This document shows positions 46,731-59,265 of a stretch of DNA of 64,000 nucleotides, in pieces. The notes below the pieces were generated by a model. It searched no databases, was not told the origin of the DNA, and saw only the letters and a program-made list of their open reading frames with translations. How positions within the stretch are numbered: the stretch's first letter is position 1; the number at the start of each line of letters is the position of its first letter. Source of the stretch: Juglans regia (Eukaryota; Streptophyta; Magnoliopsida; Fagales; Juglandaceae). The position numbers and the translations under genes are program-made. The stretch is taken from assembly GCF_001411555.2 (NCBI RefSeq), contig NC_049909.1, positions 4,843,485 through 4,907,484 of the forward strand, in the 5' to 3' direction.

Positions 46731-47180
46731 ATTAATCAACTAAGACATGTTGAAGATGACATAATTAAATAGTTGAAGAAAAAACCATATATGATAATTT
46801 ATAATCAACCAAAACAGGTTCAAGAAAGCATATTTAAAGACTTGAAGTAAGAACATAAACACAAAACAGATTGAAGAAAGATTAATCAACCAAGACATGT
46901 TGAAGATGACATAATTAAATAGTTGAAGCAAGAATCATATATGATAATTTATAATCAACCAAAATAGGTTCAAGAAAATATATTTAAAGACTTGAAGTAA
47001 GAATATAAACACAAAGCATATTGCAACAGATTAATCAACCAAGACATGTTAAAGATAGCATAATTAACTAGTTGAAATAAGAACCAGATTGGATAAGATT
47101 AATTAACCAAAATAGGTTCAAAGAAAGCACCATATTTATCAACCAAAGCATGTTAAAGAAAGCACTATTTCATACTTTTA
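46731..47180. repeat. ~150-bp tandem repeat in the hAT upstream region
   Basis: Copies starting attaatcaaccaagacatgtt lie at 46731, 46881 and 47030. The first two run collinearly for the full 150 bases (aattaaatagttgaag, ataatttataatcaaccaaa and gacttgaagtaagaa inside each); the third is more diverged. Confidence 0.85.
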
Positions 47181-48522
47181 ACAAGAACATAAAGATTTAA
47201 AAGAAATGATCATTTATAATCAACCAACACATGTTAAAGATGATGCTTAAGACATCATGATAATTTCTAATCAACCAACACATCTTTCAATACTTAAGAC
47301 AATAACCAAACATGAACAATAAAACATCATTAAATACTTTAAGCAAGAACATTAAGCATTAAACAAGAACCAGACAGGATCAGATTAATCAAGCAAAACA
47401 TTTAAAAGAAAGCATATTTAAACTTACACAAATAACCTGAGACAACTTAGAGAAGCAAATGAAAAATTGAAAATCTATAGTAAATAAATATAACATAGCA
47501 CCAGGTAGGAGGGGAAATAAGTTAAACTTATAGTGAGCTGTAAACGTTGCTTCAAGCACAGATCTGTTAGCAAGCTCTTCAGAATGCTTTTTTTCCCCAA
47601 TTCTTATATATGAAATATAAAGCTCAAAACATATATTTGAAATTGTAAACAATAGCAAAATAGCCTAAAGCCCTAACAGGGCATATTCTGCCATTACAAA
47701 ATAATAATAATAATAATAATAAAGCATAAACTTATCAATCAAAGTGATAGGCATTGGACAGTCATAGACTCACAAAGCTACAAAAGCATGCATATACGAC
47801 TGAGGATGTTACTGATGTATGGTAGAACAATGTCACACCACTGACCACACAAGATGTACTTAGATGATTAGATCTAGATCTACAATGTAACAACTAACAA
47901 TGCTACAATGTATAAAGAGTTAAGATAGAATTAGAATGAATCCTTGAAAATGCTCAGATAAAACTATAACTAAAGATCAATCAAATCTGCCAAGTTACCA
48001 AATCGCAACCAAATGCTTAAAAACAAGAAAAAAACAAGGGTAATCGACTCATAGACGGACGAATCGACTAACCAGAGAACCACAAAATAGAGAACCATGA
48101 ACCAGAGAACCACGAACCATAGAATCAGGGATTCAGTTGGTTGGGAGTCATAAATGCATGCATTTAATGACCCATGTGTCAAGGACCGACTGCGATTTCA
48201 GAGGCTGATATTACAGCCACGGTTCCCCAAAAATACGGCCGCTAGCTGCATCTCGGTATCACAAGATTCATAACAGAAGCCCCTGGGGTTCTTGAATCTT
48301 GATGGCTGCAAGCCTTCAAGAATCAAGAATCAATTCAAGGCTTCATTCCATGGCAATCGTGAGGTAAGCGACGAAGCCATTGAAGCATAGGAGGCTAGGG
48401 TTTCACGCTGGCTTTGAGAGAATGAGTGAGGAAGTGTGAAACGGCTGAAGGAGAAATGAGAATCGAGATGCAAGTGGGTGGGGCGGCTAGGGTTTTGCGA
48501 TGAATCAACAGCTCAGATTTGG

Positions 48523-48530
48523 ATATAAAG
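48523..48530 (-). promoter_or_regulatory. Candidate TATA box for the hAT transposase
   Basis: The minus strand reads CTTTATAT in the context TTGGATCTTTATATCC. It is followed downstream by a purine-rich leader, about 2.1 kb before the first transposase ATG, which would require an intron in the leader. Confidence 0.35.
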
Positions 48531-48589
48531 ATCCAAGGGCCTGAATAACTCCAAATGTCATACGGGTAGCCTCTCTAACATGTAACACA

Positions 48590-48690
48590 TTACAATGTTA
48601 TAACTTATATCCTATAAAACTATATTTTAATATTTAAGTTGTAACACATGTTATAAACTATAAAATTATATATTAGTATATTATTATAAG
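48590..48690. repeat. AT-rich direct repeat beside copy E, left member
   Basis: A block with tatatcctataaaactatat and tttaagttgtaacacatgtt recurs almost unchanged at about 53125-53215, on the other side of copy E. It was a tandem repeat of the hAT into which E inserted. Confidence 0.8.
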
Positions 48691-48719
48691 TTAATATTTA
48701 AGTTATATACTATATTTAA

Positions 48720-51700
48720 TGTAACAGCCCGCTAGAAATTCATTGGTGGAATTTCTATTGACTTTAAGAATCTCATAAAAACCCCATAAGTTTTTACGAA
48801 TCAACCAATCTCATAGGTTTTAGTCTGTCAACATAGTCAGTGTTATCACTCACTATGGTGCTAGAAATATGAGTTTTATTTATTTGAGGTGGTTAGAAGT
48901 GTCAGAATGCATTATGGTTTACGCCATTAGACTCAATGGATTATTTAGGATTTTATGGTGCAATAGCCTATTTTCATAATTCCGGACGGAGCGTCTGTTG
49001 GAAATTGTGAAATTATTTTTAGGGGCACTTCGAGGTTGAATTTTGATAAAATATTTTCACTGTAGGTTAATATGAATATTTAAGAATTTTTAGTGTTAAG
49101 TTTATGATTTACTTTTTCGGAGTAAATAGTAACCTCGGTAAGCGCACCAATTACATTGTTTCAAAATCACAGTGTGGAATGTCCAAATTAGATTAGAGAA
49201 ATTTTATTTAGCCACACTTAGTGAATGATATTAGAAACTTGGCACCATGAGGAGCGTTTGATGGATTTAAAGGAATCAAGCTGTGAAATCATGCCACTTA
49301 AGCAAAACTTTGTTTCATCTGCTCAACTAAATTGTGCCAGATCAAAGAGGGCTTCAATCCTAGTAAAACCCTAAATGGTGGGAATCCAATTGAAAGCCCA
49401 AAAACATTGTTGAAATCGAAACCCTAAACGGTTTCCCCAAAACCCTAAAGTTGGCCTTTAAACATTTTCTAGTCCGATTTCTAGCATTGTGTTTAATCAC
49501 TTGATTAAATCACATCCACATGCTATTAATCCTTCAAATTTGTGCTAGAACATCATTATCCAACCTTGTTAACCTTGAAAAATTGATTGGGCCAAGTGAT
49601 GTTGGATTTGGACTTGATAGCAACCCAAACTCTCTTTAAACCCCAATATTTAGGCCCATTCGGTTTAGGCCCATTAAAGCCCACGAATTTGGTCACCATA
49701 GGATTGCTTCATGGCTAAGTTTTGTACCCCCACTTGGCTGGCCAGATCTTTACAAGAAGGGCCTAGAAGGTTCTTTGAAGTACAAAGCTAAAGTGCCACC
49801 TCACTCTTTCACTCTTACACTCCACATTGAGAAAATATCTTGAACTGATTTTTATGAGAAGAAAAGGGCAACACTCAAGCTTCCTTTCAGTCCTATCACT
49901 TTCCATAGCTTGTGTAAGAGGCTCTCCTGTCCACTTCCCACGAAAAGCAACTCTCCTTTACACTTTTCCTTCATAGAACACAAAAGACACTCTCGGACAG
50001 TTTTTCGTACCTCTTTTTCGCCTGTTTCGAAGCTTTTGTAAGTGTTTTCTTGCAAAGTTTCCTTCATGAAAGTTGTTTCTTTTGGAGTCTAGTTTATGTG
50101 GATATCTTATTACTTCCATTTGGATATCATTGGATTGGTCAAAAGTTGTTTAGACCCCAGAAAGGTCATTCTGGGCGATAAACTGGAGAGTGTGTTATAT
50201 TTTGGAGTTTTTGACCAAGCTAATGAATAGATCTTGGTCCGAAATTTTTATGGAGTACTGTTAACATGTGTATATGATTATGGGTTGAGGATTTGTTGCA
50301 TGATTAAGAGTTTTGGTGAAATATTTTCTTTGATCTAGAAACTTAGAAACTGGATGTGGAAAAACAGTTTCTGTTTTGAGAAAGTTTAAATCTTTTATGG
50401 TTTAATCTTATTCCAATGGCTTTGATATTTTTATTGGAAGATCCTAAGCCTCTTATATACATGTTAGAATGTTATTTTGAATATATTTGATGTTAGTTTC
50501 GAAGATATGAAATTTTATGCAAGGAGATATTCGGTTAGGCCAAAGTGATGATGTTCTTGGCTAAGTTTATGTTTTGGTTGATGTTTAACCGTGTGATCTT
50601 GCATTTGATGCTTGGATCTATTTTAGAACATCTTTTTAAACCATGTGATGTTTTGGTTTGAAGATCACATCTTTATAAGTCATGCATCAAGAGGTTGATC
50701 AAAACAAGTTAGAAACAAAAATCTGTTTTGAACATAGAAGAGAAACCAAAAAGTTCAAGCATGGTTTTAGTGATTTTGATGACTTTTGTTTATGATTCAA
50801 AACATGATTATTCTTAGGAATATGTTATGAGTATAGTAGAAGAAAAATTTTGGTTCAATCATGAGTTTTGCGATTTGAAAAAATTACAACAAAAATCAAA
50901 GGAAATTGCCTTTGTAAGTTTCGGCCCTATAGAGTTTTAATGGTTGTATTTAGTTTTAAATTTTTCTGAATTAATATTTGAGTTTAGGACAAAATTTACA
51001 TAAGGTATGTAAATTTTGGTGATTTTTGGAGTTAGGATACAAAATCCTTAAGTTAGGGGTAAAATGGTCGTTTTCCCACATGAGGATAAAACGGTAATTT
51101 TACTCTAAGTTGATATTTTTCCATATTCCTAATTGTTAGTGATTATGTTCTAATTTTTAGAAATCACTACTTTCAGTTTCTCGTGATCGTACTTGAGTTT
51201 TGTCTCGAAGCTCGAAGATCGATGTATATTAGCTTTTAACTTACTGTCAGTTTAATGTGTATGAGTGATAAGTAAGGGAACTAAATTGATGTATGCATGT
51301 TATCATATGTGCCATGCCAAGTCATTACATATTTATCTATTACACAAAATTTATTCTGTCATGAATTATTCATCGGTTACACAAGATATTCTGTCACGTA
51401 TTGCTATACATTGCTATACATTGCAAGTATGTCATGTTAAGTTAAGTATGCCATGTGTTACATGTATTTTATGTCACGTAATATTCACCATCATATGTTA
51501 CGCCATGTTAAGAAATGTTGTCTGTTACATGGTATGCTATGTTACGAAATGTTGCATGTTACATGTATGCCATGTTATGAAATGTTGTCTGTTATATTTA
51601 TGTTTCAAAGTATGTCATGTATGTCGTCTTACATTCATGTCACGTTACGCTACGTCAAGATTTCTGTCTTTTATGTCACGTTTATGTCATGTTCATGTTA

Positions 51701-53087
51701 CGTCACGTTACGAAATGTCATGTCTGCCAGTTAAGTTATTCATGTCAATCACGATCCTAAGCTCTAGGATGGGATAATATCCTAGTGGAACTCCTTTGTT
51801 TATGCTGGAGTGTCTAAATAGGTGTGAAATTCTCTGGGTTGATGAAGTACAGCCAACAGGTTGCGAATGGGGCCTAATTAGCTGGTCACTGGAGCGTGCC
51901 AGGCACTAACGCCGATGGTGCCACACATTATGTTATGTGTGTCCACAGCAAGTGTGGCACAAACAAATAAGTCATAGGGCCACAACAACTATGGAGCATG
52001 AAGTATGGGGCCACAACAACTGTGGAGCATACATTACATGAGACACAACAATTGTGACACGTAGAATAAGTGAGACCACAGCAACTGTGGAGTACGTATT
52101 AACGCTCTCACAGCTGGTATAGAAACCTGTGTAGCACCCGTATGGTCACTTTAATGATTACGTCTATTGAATAAGATTCAAAGTTCATGTGTTTCACGTT
52201 CAAGTTATGTTTCATGTTATGTTATGTTCAAGTTTACGTTCAAGCAATCATGGTAATCCCATGAGACAAGAATATGTTTCAAGTTCATGTTACGTTATGT
52301 TCCAAGTTCACATTTATGTTATGTCATGCTCAGGTTCATGTTATGTTTTAAGTTCATGTTTAAATTATGCATGTTCACGTTCATGTTATGTTTGAAGTCC
52401 ATGTTATGTTTGAAGTTCACGTTCATGCTATGTTTCAAGTCCATGTTATGTTACAAGTCACGTTCATGCTAAGCTTTAATTTCAGTTTAAGTTATGCCAG
52501 TTATGTTATGTTGTATGTCAAGTTATGCTATGATTACTTATGATTTGATTATGTATTCATGCTTTTACTGCCATGCATGCATCATTAACCTGTGTGGAAG
52601 TTTCCTATTAACTTGCTGATATTTGTAATCAAATCTCGCTGTAGTAGTCCCAACTATCATTCCCCTCGAATGGTAGGTCTTATTGTAGGATTTGAAGGAG
52701 AATTGGGAATCGATCAACTAGAAACGGTCGACTAAGCGACGATGCGATGTAGGTGTTAGTACAGTAGTTACCTCATATTACTACTTGTATTTGTGGAGTT
52801 CAATCTCCAGCACTCTTTTGATCACAACCATATTCGACTAGTGTTGTGATATCAGTTTTTAAGTATGCCATTATGTATGAAGTATGTTTTAAGTATTTGG
52901 GATATTTCAATTTGGTGCATAGTATTGCTAAAGAAAAAAATTATTTGCTACGAATATTGCATAATGCTAGATGCATGTTAGGAATATTGCATCTTATATG
53001 TCATGAACAGGGGCAGGTAACCTTGTGTTGCATGTCTCGACGCTTCAAATGTCTGTCCGATCCCAAGCAGAATTTGGGGGCGTCACA
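48720..53087 (+). mobile_element. Solo LTR copy E (subfamily I), plus orientation
   Basis: It starts TGTAACAGCCCGC and ends GGGGGCGTCACA with the exact duplication tttaa (48715-48719, 53088-53092). Length is 4368 bp. It is the only family copy in plus orientation, so block order can be read directly: U3-like part to about 49750, leader, then quasi-repeats (51430-51740, 52190-52530) with the hairpin array (51943-52090) between. It contains no gene. Confidence 0.85.
51943..52090. repeat. Hairpin array in copy E
   Basis: Reverse-oriented equivalents of the array in F: CCACAGCAAGTGTGG at 51943-51957, a ccacaacaactatgg with a mutated stem, ccacaacaactgtgg, cacaacaattgtg, and CCACAGCAACTGTGG at 52076-52090. 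Confidence 0.8.
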
Positions 53088-53092
53088 TTTAA

Positions 53093-54027
53093 GCTAATAT
53101 TTAAGTTATAGTACAAAACAGTACAATGTTATAAGTTATATCCTATAAAACTATATTTTAATATTTAAGTTGTAACACATGTTATATACTATAAAATTAT
53201 ATGTATTATATACTATAAAACTATATATTTATACTTTATACAAATATTAAGTATATAACATTGTCTAACTTTATATTTTATCAAACATTATAATTTATAA
53301 CTCATGATAGTTCTATTATATACTAATACTATAATACTATTATAATAATATGATAAGGAGATAGTGTAATTTGTAATGTTAAAATGTTATATATTATGTA
53401 AGACTATACTACTAATAAATTAATAATACTATATAGTTATTAATACACCACTATTACTGATACACCACCATATGTATATACTAATACTAATATGATATGT
53501 TAATATTATCCATCATCATACATAGTAAGATATACTAATATCTTATACTAATACACCACCATCTTTCTTTCATATTAATATTAGTATATTACCATATTAG
53601 TATATCATGCACCACCATACATTAGAAATAGTATATGAATGTGTTATCTTTCTAACACCAGTAATATATTAACATATATATACTTTTACTAATATCAATA
53701 TACCATATTTCTAACATACATATACTAATATGAATATATGTATATATATAATATGGACCGACCATATGGTGTAATTTGTAAATTTATAATGTTATATATT
53801 TATTGCATGGTGGACTATAAGACTATAAGTTAATTTGTATATCATAACTTCTAGTTCTCTAAGACTATAAGTTAATAATATAAATTTGTATATAGTATAT
53901 GTAGTGGACTATAAGTCTATAATAATAACACTAAGTCTATGTACTTAATTATGAATATTATAAATTATATATATCTAAATTTTGGTTATTATATATAATA
54001 TATTGTATTATATATTTATAAATATAT
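53093..54027. other. AT-rich hAT interior
   Basis: Very AT-rich sequence of tata, taatact and caccacca words with no coding potential. It includes the right member of the repeat flanking copy E. Confidence 0.6.
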
Positions 54028-54230
54028 ACGAGTCGAGCCGAGCTTCATACGAGTTTGTTCACGAATATTAATCGAGACGGTCGAGCTTTATACGAGTTTG
54101 TATCGTTTAATAATCAAGCCTAATTTTATGTTTACGAACGACCCATTTAATATTCGACTCGAGTCGATTTCAAGTTTAGCGAGTCGAATTCGAGCTGCTC
54201 GTCGAGTTGCCTGTTCATTTTACAGCCCTC
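54028..54230. repeat. hAT right end with subterminal motifs
   Basis: Words such as acgagtcgagccgagctt and gagtcgaattcgagctgctc precede the terminal TTTTACAGCCCT. Together with 34824-35000 these form the two transposon ends. Confidence 0.7.
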
Positions 54231-54238
54231 AGCATGGC

Positions 54239-56063
54239 TACCCCGGTGCACCACCTGTAAACACTAACGTTCACCATGCAACACCCCTAGCTCACGTCTC
54301 CTCCCTCAGCCACAACACCACGAAGAACCACCTATATTTGCCCTTGCCCACTGTAAACCACAGACAACCCCATACGGCAAGCCCCTATTTTTAGCCCACC
54401 AAAATAGAGCATTTTACTCAACTAACCCACCACCCCACACATTGCCACAGCCACAAACAACACTACTGAAAGCAGACGACGCTGGAGGACAAGCCTCCAC
54501 CACTTGCCACTACCTAACCACCTTATTGCTGCCGCGTTACTGCCCTTTTAGTGAGTATCCTATACGGTCTCTCTCACTCTCATGGCTTACTCTCTTTCTC
54601 TCTCTTGTGCCACACCACTACCCAGAGAAGCCCAGCACGACGCTGGCCACTCAAAGCCACAATGAACCTTGGCCAGCCATCACGACCATTTGTCGCAGCT
54701 GATCCTTCTCTCGGTGAGAATCGCACGATCCTCTTCTCCCATAATCCTATGAGCTTCTTTTATTTCTGTTATCTTCAACTTTCCCAAAATGACCATGCCC
54801 ATTATGTTGTGTTCCCAAAAATACCCATGCCTATTTAGGATTAATAGGTGAGAATATTTTAGTGTTAGGAAGAATTTAGGTTTAGGAAATATAGACTATT
54901 TTAGTAGTTAGGTTTTAAATAAAATCACATGTGTAATTAGAAATTTATGCAAATTACGTGTTTGTTTTTTATAGGCAACCGATTACTCGTCGAAAATAGT
55001 GGAATAGCACTATAAGGTAAGTAACATGATCATACCCTTACACGTATGTATGGTAAACTACTTGTTTTTTTTTATAAAAATATTATGCACATATGCCCTC
55101 AATTGGAAGTCCCCTTTTTACGTACCCAAAACATGATAAAATTATTAAAATCCATGACTTTATGTGAAGATTTATGCATTAAAATATTTATGAAAAATCA
55201 TGATTTTATGTGAGGAAACATGTATCATGAAAATTATGAAAGAATGCGATTTCATTTGAAATCTATAATATGATATGACAATATATGACAAGTATGCATG
55301 CGATTTCTTTTGAAATCTATGATATGACAAGTATGAAAGTATGATTATGATGAAGTATGAATAATAAGATATGTAACGACCTATGTTATGATATGAAGAA
55401 GGTACATTTGTTATGGGCATATTGCATTGTCAGGTCGTATATGCTGATAGTGCACCCAGTATGTATTCCTTATGTATGGATTCCATAACCCATGGCCACT
55501 GGTGGAATCAAAATTTACTTAGATTTGCTAACCCTAAGTCACCGAGGTTAACAGTGGGTAACGATCTATGAAAAGTGAAAGATAAGTTCATGTTCATGTT
55601 ATTTACGTATGTATTTTACGAGTATGAACATTTTTCAAGAAACCTTATGTTTATTATGTTTACTATATGATATGTTGCTTATTGAGTATTCGACTCATTT
55701 TTGTATATTTTTATGTTTTTTAAAACCACTTTGGGTGATGACATTTATGAGGATGAGACTGCAGGCCAGGACTTGACCCAGGGAGGTGAGGCAGATGCCT
55801 AGACAAATTATGCTATGATTGGTTTTATGGTTTCATGTTTAAATAAATTATTTTGATAAGTACATGAGACTTTCGTACTTATTAAATAAGGGCTTGTACA
55901 GACTCTATTTTGGATTTTAATTATTTATTAAAGTTTATTTTATTTATGGAAATCTTTCACATCTGGCGCGTTGTTAAAAAGAAAAGTTTTTTAAGTCAAG
56001 TTTAGTAGCACACTGGCTCCCTGAAAATTCTGAAATGTCTTTATTGGAAAGCGGGGTGTTACA
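54239..56063 (+). other. Right-hand part of element J
   Basis: Continuation of J after the hAT: a C-rich leader-like stretch to about 54840, then AT-rich sequence with a short repeat (gcgatttcttttgaaatctatgatatgac type, near 55247 and 55300). No gene was recognised. It ends GGGGTGTTACA. Confidence 0.6.
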
Positions 56064-57229
56064 GGGTGAAACAAGAAGGACCATGGTCTTTTAATAAGCA
56101 ATTGGTGTTGATTAAGGATTTTGATGGGGCACAAGAAGTTCACCAAATCTAGTTGAAGGAAGCTCTTTTCTGGGTAAGAATTCATGATTTGCCTCTTATG
56201 GCTAGAAATGAGTATATAGGCCATTTAATTGGTAGTGCTCTCAATAGGGTAGAAGAAGCTGATCTTGAGAAAGGTGAACTAGTGTGGGGAGAGTTTATGC
56301 GTGTTCGAGTATGTATTGATACTCCAAAGCCTCTAATGAGAAAGAAAAAAAATTTTCATTAGTTCCATAGATCCATACTGGGTTTGCTTTACATATGAAC
56401 CCTTACCATACTTTTGTTATTTTTGTGGCAAACTGGGGCATTGGCATTGCAATTGTGATGAATAGAAGAATGTGAAGGACCTAGATATGACTGATGTATT
56501 ACCATACGAACAATGGTTGCGTCCTGGTGGCAATGGTGGTTCTGGAGGACAAGGTTGGGAGAAACAAACAAAGCAGCAAGTTATTGATCAGAAAACTTTT
56601 TCGATGCCTTCGCTGACAAGGGAAACATGGAAGGCATCAGTTTAGGCAAAAATTGTGGCAACATCAAATAACGGCTATGACATGGTGAAAAAGATGGAAC
56701 GCACCAAATCAGAAACTGATAATGGTGATGATAATGGTTCTACTAAAAACTAGGAATAATCGGTGAATATTTTGGTAGCAGGAATTCTAGAGCTGCAGTT
56801 ATGGGATTACATTCCCATGAAAATAGGAATGGAATGGAAGATAAGCAACAGAAGGAAGAAGACCATGGAGTGTCTAATAAGGAGAGAGAAGTGGGCCATT
56901 CACAAGTGTCAATGGGCTTGGGCCAGGATATGGCAACTCTAGAATAGGATATTAATTAAGTGGAGACCTCAATTGTAAAGCTAATCTATAAGGAAAAAGA
57001 ATTGGGTCGTTCACGATGGAAGCGCTGAGAAAGATATGAGACTATGAATTACGTTGGGGAAGAAAAGCACTCAAGAGCTGTGAAGAGAAAGAAGATAAGA
57101 TATGAGTTAGTGGAGGTAGATGAATTGCAGAGAAATCCAATACGTGTTTTGACAGTGCAGCCACAAGATGGTCAGCTTGTGGAAGAACAACCTAAGATAT
57201 AGGCGGAGGCTGGCTCACAGCCCCGATGA
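56064..57229 (+). pseudogene. LINE-2 ORF1 relic, C-terminal part
   Basis: It resumes as KQEGPWSFNKQLVLIKDFDG, then after one stop ALFWVRIHDLPLM and GELVWGEFMRVRVCIDTPKP, the second half of DUF4283. A CX2CX4HX4C zinc knuckle (CYFCGKLGHWHCNC) lies at 56415-56456. The rest is a low-complexity, acidic tail with several stops. The frame ends at TGA 57227-57229, overlapping the ORF2 start. Confidence 0.8.
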
Positions 57230-59265
57230 AAGCCATGAAAATACTAAGTTAGAATTCCTGTGGGCTTGGGAACCCACATGGAATTTGTGCACTTCGCAAC
57301 ATTATCAAGAAGGAAGCTCTCAACATCTTAGTCCTTCAAGAGACTAAATTAAGGGAAAGAGTAATGAAACTATGTAAGTATAGTATTGGTTTTGTTAATT
57401 GTCTTTTGGTAGATTGTAATGGTAGAAGTGGAGATGTTGCATTAATGTGGAAGAAAGATATTAACTTGTCTATGCTTAGTTTCTCAAAATTTCATATTGA
57501 TGCGTTCATTCAAGATAGTGTTGATCATTCAAAAGAGTGGTATCTCACGGGTGTTTATGGGCACTCTAACACTGCTAATAGAATGTAAATTTGGGATATG
57601 ATTAGATCATTGGCACAAATGGATGGAAAATCATGGTTGATTTTAGGTGATTTCAATGAAATTTTAGATCAATTAGAGAATGGGATGGCAAACCTAGACC
57701 TGAAAAATAGATGATTGATTTTAGAGAGGGTTTAACTGATTGTGCTCTAATGGGTTTGGGTTTTAGAGGTCCTAAATATACATGGTGTAATAAGAGAGAA
57801 GGCACCAATAGTATCAGTGAGAGATTAGACAAATTTATGGCAAAGTGTCATTGGTGTCAAATTTTCCCACAAGCCATAGTCACTCATGGTATTGCTGCTT
57901 ACTGCCATTTACCTTTATGGATAAACATTGGTGATGAGTTTTAAGTACGTGAAAAGGAAGAAACCTTTTAAATTTGAAGCTATGTGGGTGGGAGAAGAAA
58001 GATATGCAAAAATAATTGAAGAATCCTAGAAGGAAGGATCAGTTAGGAGTAATATTGGGGAGGTAATGTGGATGATAAAATGTTGTACAAAGAAACTCGA
58101 GATTTGGAACAAAAATACCTTTGGAAATGTCCAGCACCAACTAACTAAATCAAGAAATAGGTTAAAGCAGATGCAACTTGTATAGAGATTGCTCATATCA
58201 ATTCTACAAGGGAAGAAGTCTGGGTGTGGCTAGAAAATAAGGAAATCATGTGGAGCAGATGTCAAAGGCTCTTTGGCTAAAGGAAGGGGATCACAACTCA
58301 GAGTTTTTTCATTCAAAAGCTTCACATATAATGAAAAAGAATCTCATTTGGAAGCTTAAAAATGAGAGGAGAATGGCAAGATAGGGACCAAAGAGGCAGA
58401 TTAGTAGTGGACTATTTCCAATCCCTTTTCAAGCATCTGATCAAAGGGGTCATTTGGATCTTTTGGAAGGTAAAGAGAGGATGGATTCTAGAGATATGAA
58501 TGAAGAGCTCACAAAGGTATTTACATCTGATGAAGTTACATAGGCATTGAAACAAATGCACCCCACAAAAGCCCCTGGACCTGATGGAATGGCTCCTATA
58601 TTCTTTCAAAGACAGTGGCATATCATTGGTAAAACTGTCACTGCTGCTGTGCTTTAAGCTCTCAATACAAGTGTGTTTCTCCATGATTTAAATATACTCT
58701 GATCACTCTGATTCCAAAGAAAAAAAATACTTGAGATGGTTGCTGATTTTTGTCCAATTAGTCTATCCAATGTTACATATAAACTAATATCAAAAGTGAT
58801 TGCAAATAGACTCAAAAGAGTGCTTCCTTGTATTATTTATGATTCTCAATGTGCTTTTGCACCTGGGAGACTAATAACTGATAATGTCCATACGAGTTAA
58901 TACATTATTTGAGCCAGAAAAGAATGGGTAAGACTAGATATATGTCTTTAAAATTAGACATGAGTAAGGCCTATGATAGGGTTGAGTCAGCATTTTTGCA
59001 GAGGATTATGTAGAAGCTAGGATTTGATCATCATTTTGTCTATTTGATTATGAGTTGTGTTAAATCTATTTCATTTTTTGTGTTGATCAATGGGGTGCCA
59101 AATGGACCTATCATTCCTATCATAGGATTGAGGCAAGGGGATCCACTATCCCCTTACCTTTTTCTGTTGTGCATAGAGGGACTTATCAACCTATTGAAAG
59201 AAGCTGAAAGAAATGGATCAGTAATGGGCCTTAGAATATGCAAAGGAGCACCTAGAATAAATAAC
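57226..59265 (+). pseudogene. LINE-2 ORF2 relic, endonuclease and first part of reverse transcriptase
   Basis: From ATG 57226 the endonuclease is recognisable by NSCGLGNPHG, LVLQETKLRE, LILGDFNEI and ISERLDKFM. Its SDH-type motif has decayed to a form reading AYCHLPL. The reverse transcriptase shows [50 protein letters not shown] and GLRQGDPLSPYLFLLCIEG. More than ten stops and some frameshifts occur. Copy G interrupts it after RINN, just before the catalytic loop. Confidence 0.85.

Larger units (their letters stand above)
46391..48719 (-). other. hAT region upstream of the transposase
   Basis: No protein gene is visible. It probably holds the promoter, leader and an intron of the minus-strand transposase. 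It includes tandem repeats at 46731-47180, an (AAT)n run at 47699-47722, and a GC-richer stretch at 48190-48540 next to a TATA box. Confidence 0.5.
34824..54230 (-). mobile_element. Large hAT-superfamily DNA transposon with nested LTRs
   Basis: The left end reads TAGGGCTGTAAACGAGC and the right end ...TTTTACAGCCCT(c), an inverted pair. The flanking 8-bp sequences are agcacagt (34816-34823) and agcatggc (54231-54238), which differ only by three transitions. Both ends carry GAGCTCG/CGAGCC-type subterminal motifs. A minus-strand hAT transposase relic lies inside. Without nested elements H (with F) and E it is about 7.36 kb, large for a hAT. Confidence 0.75.
33993..56063 (+). mobile_element. LTR-like element J, containing a hAT transposon
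   Basis: It starts TGTAAAGAC and ends GCGGGGTGTTACA, flanked by the exact duplication gggtg (33988-33992, 56064-56068). After removing the hAT and one of its duplications about 2.65 kb remains. Neither remaining piece encodes a recognised protein. TGT...ACA ends, a 5-bp duplication and a TATA box 335 bp from the left end point to a solo LTR in plus orientation, of a family related in its ends to H. Removing it rejoins the LINE-2 ORF1 frame. Confidence 0.75.
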
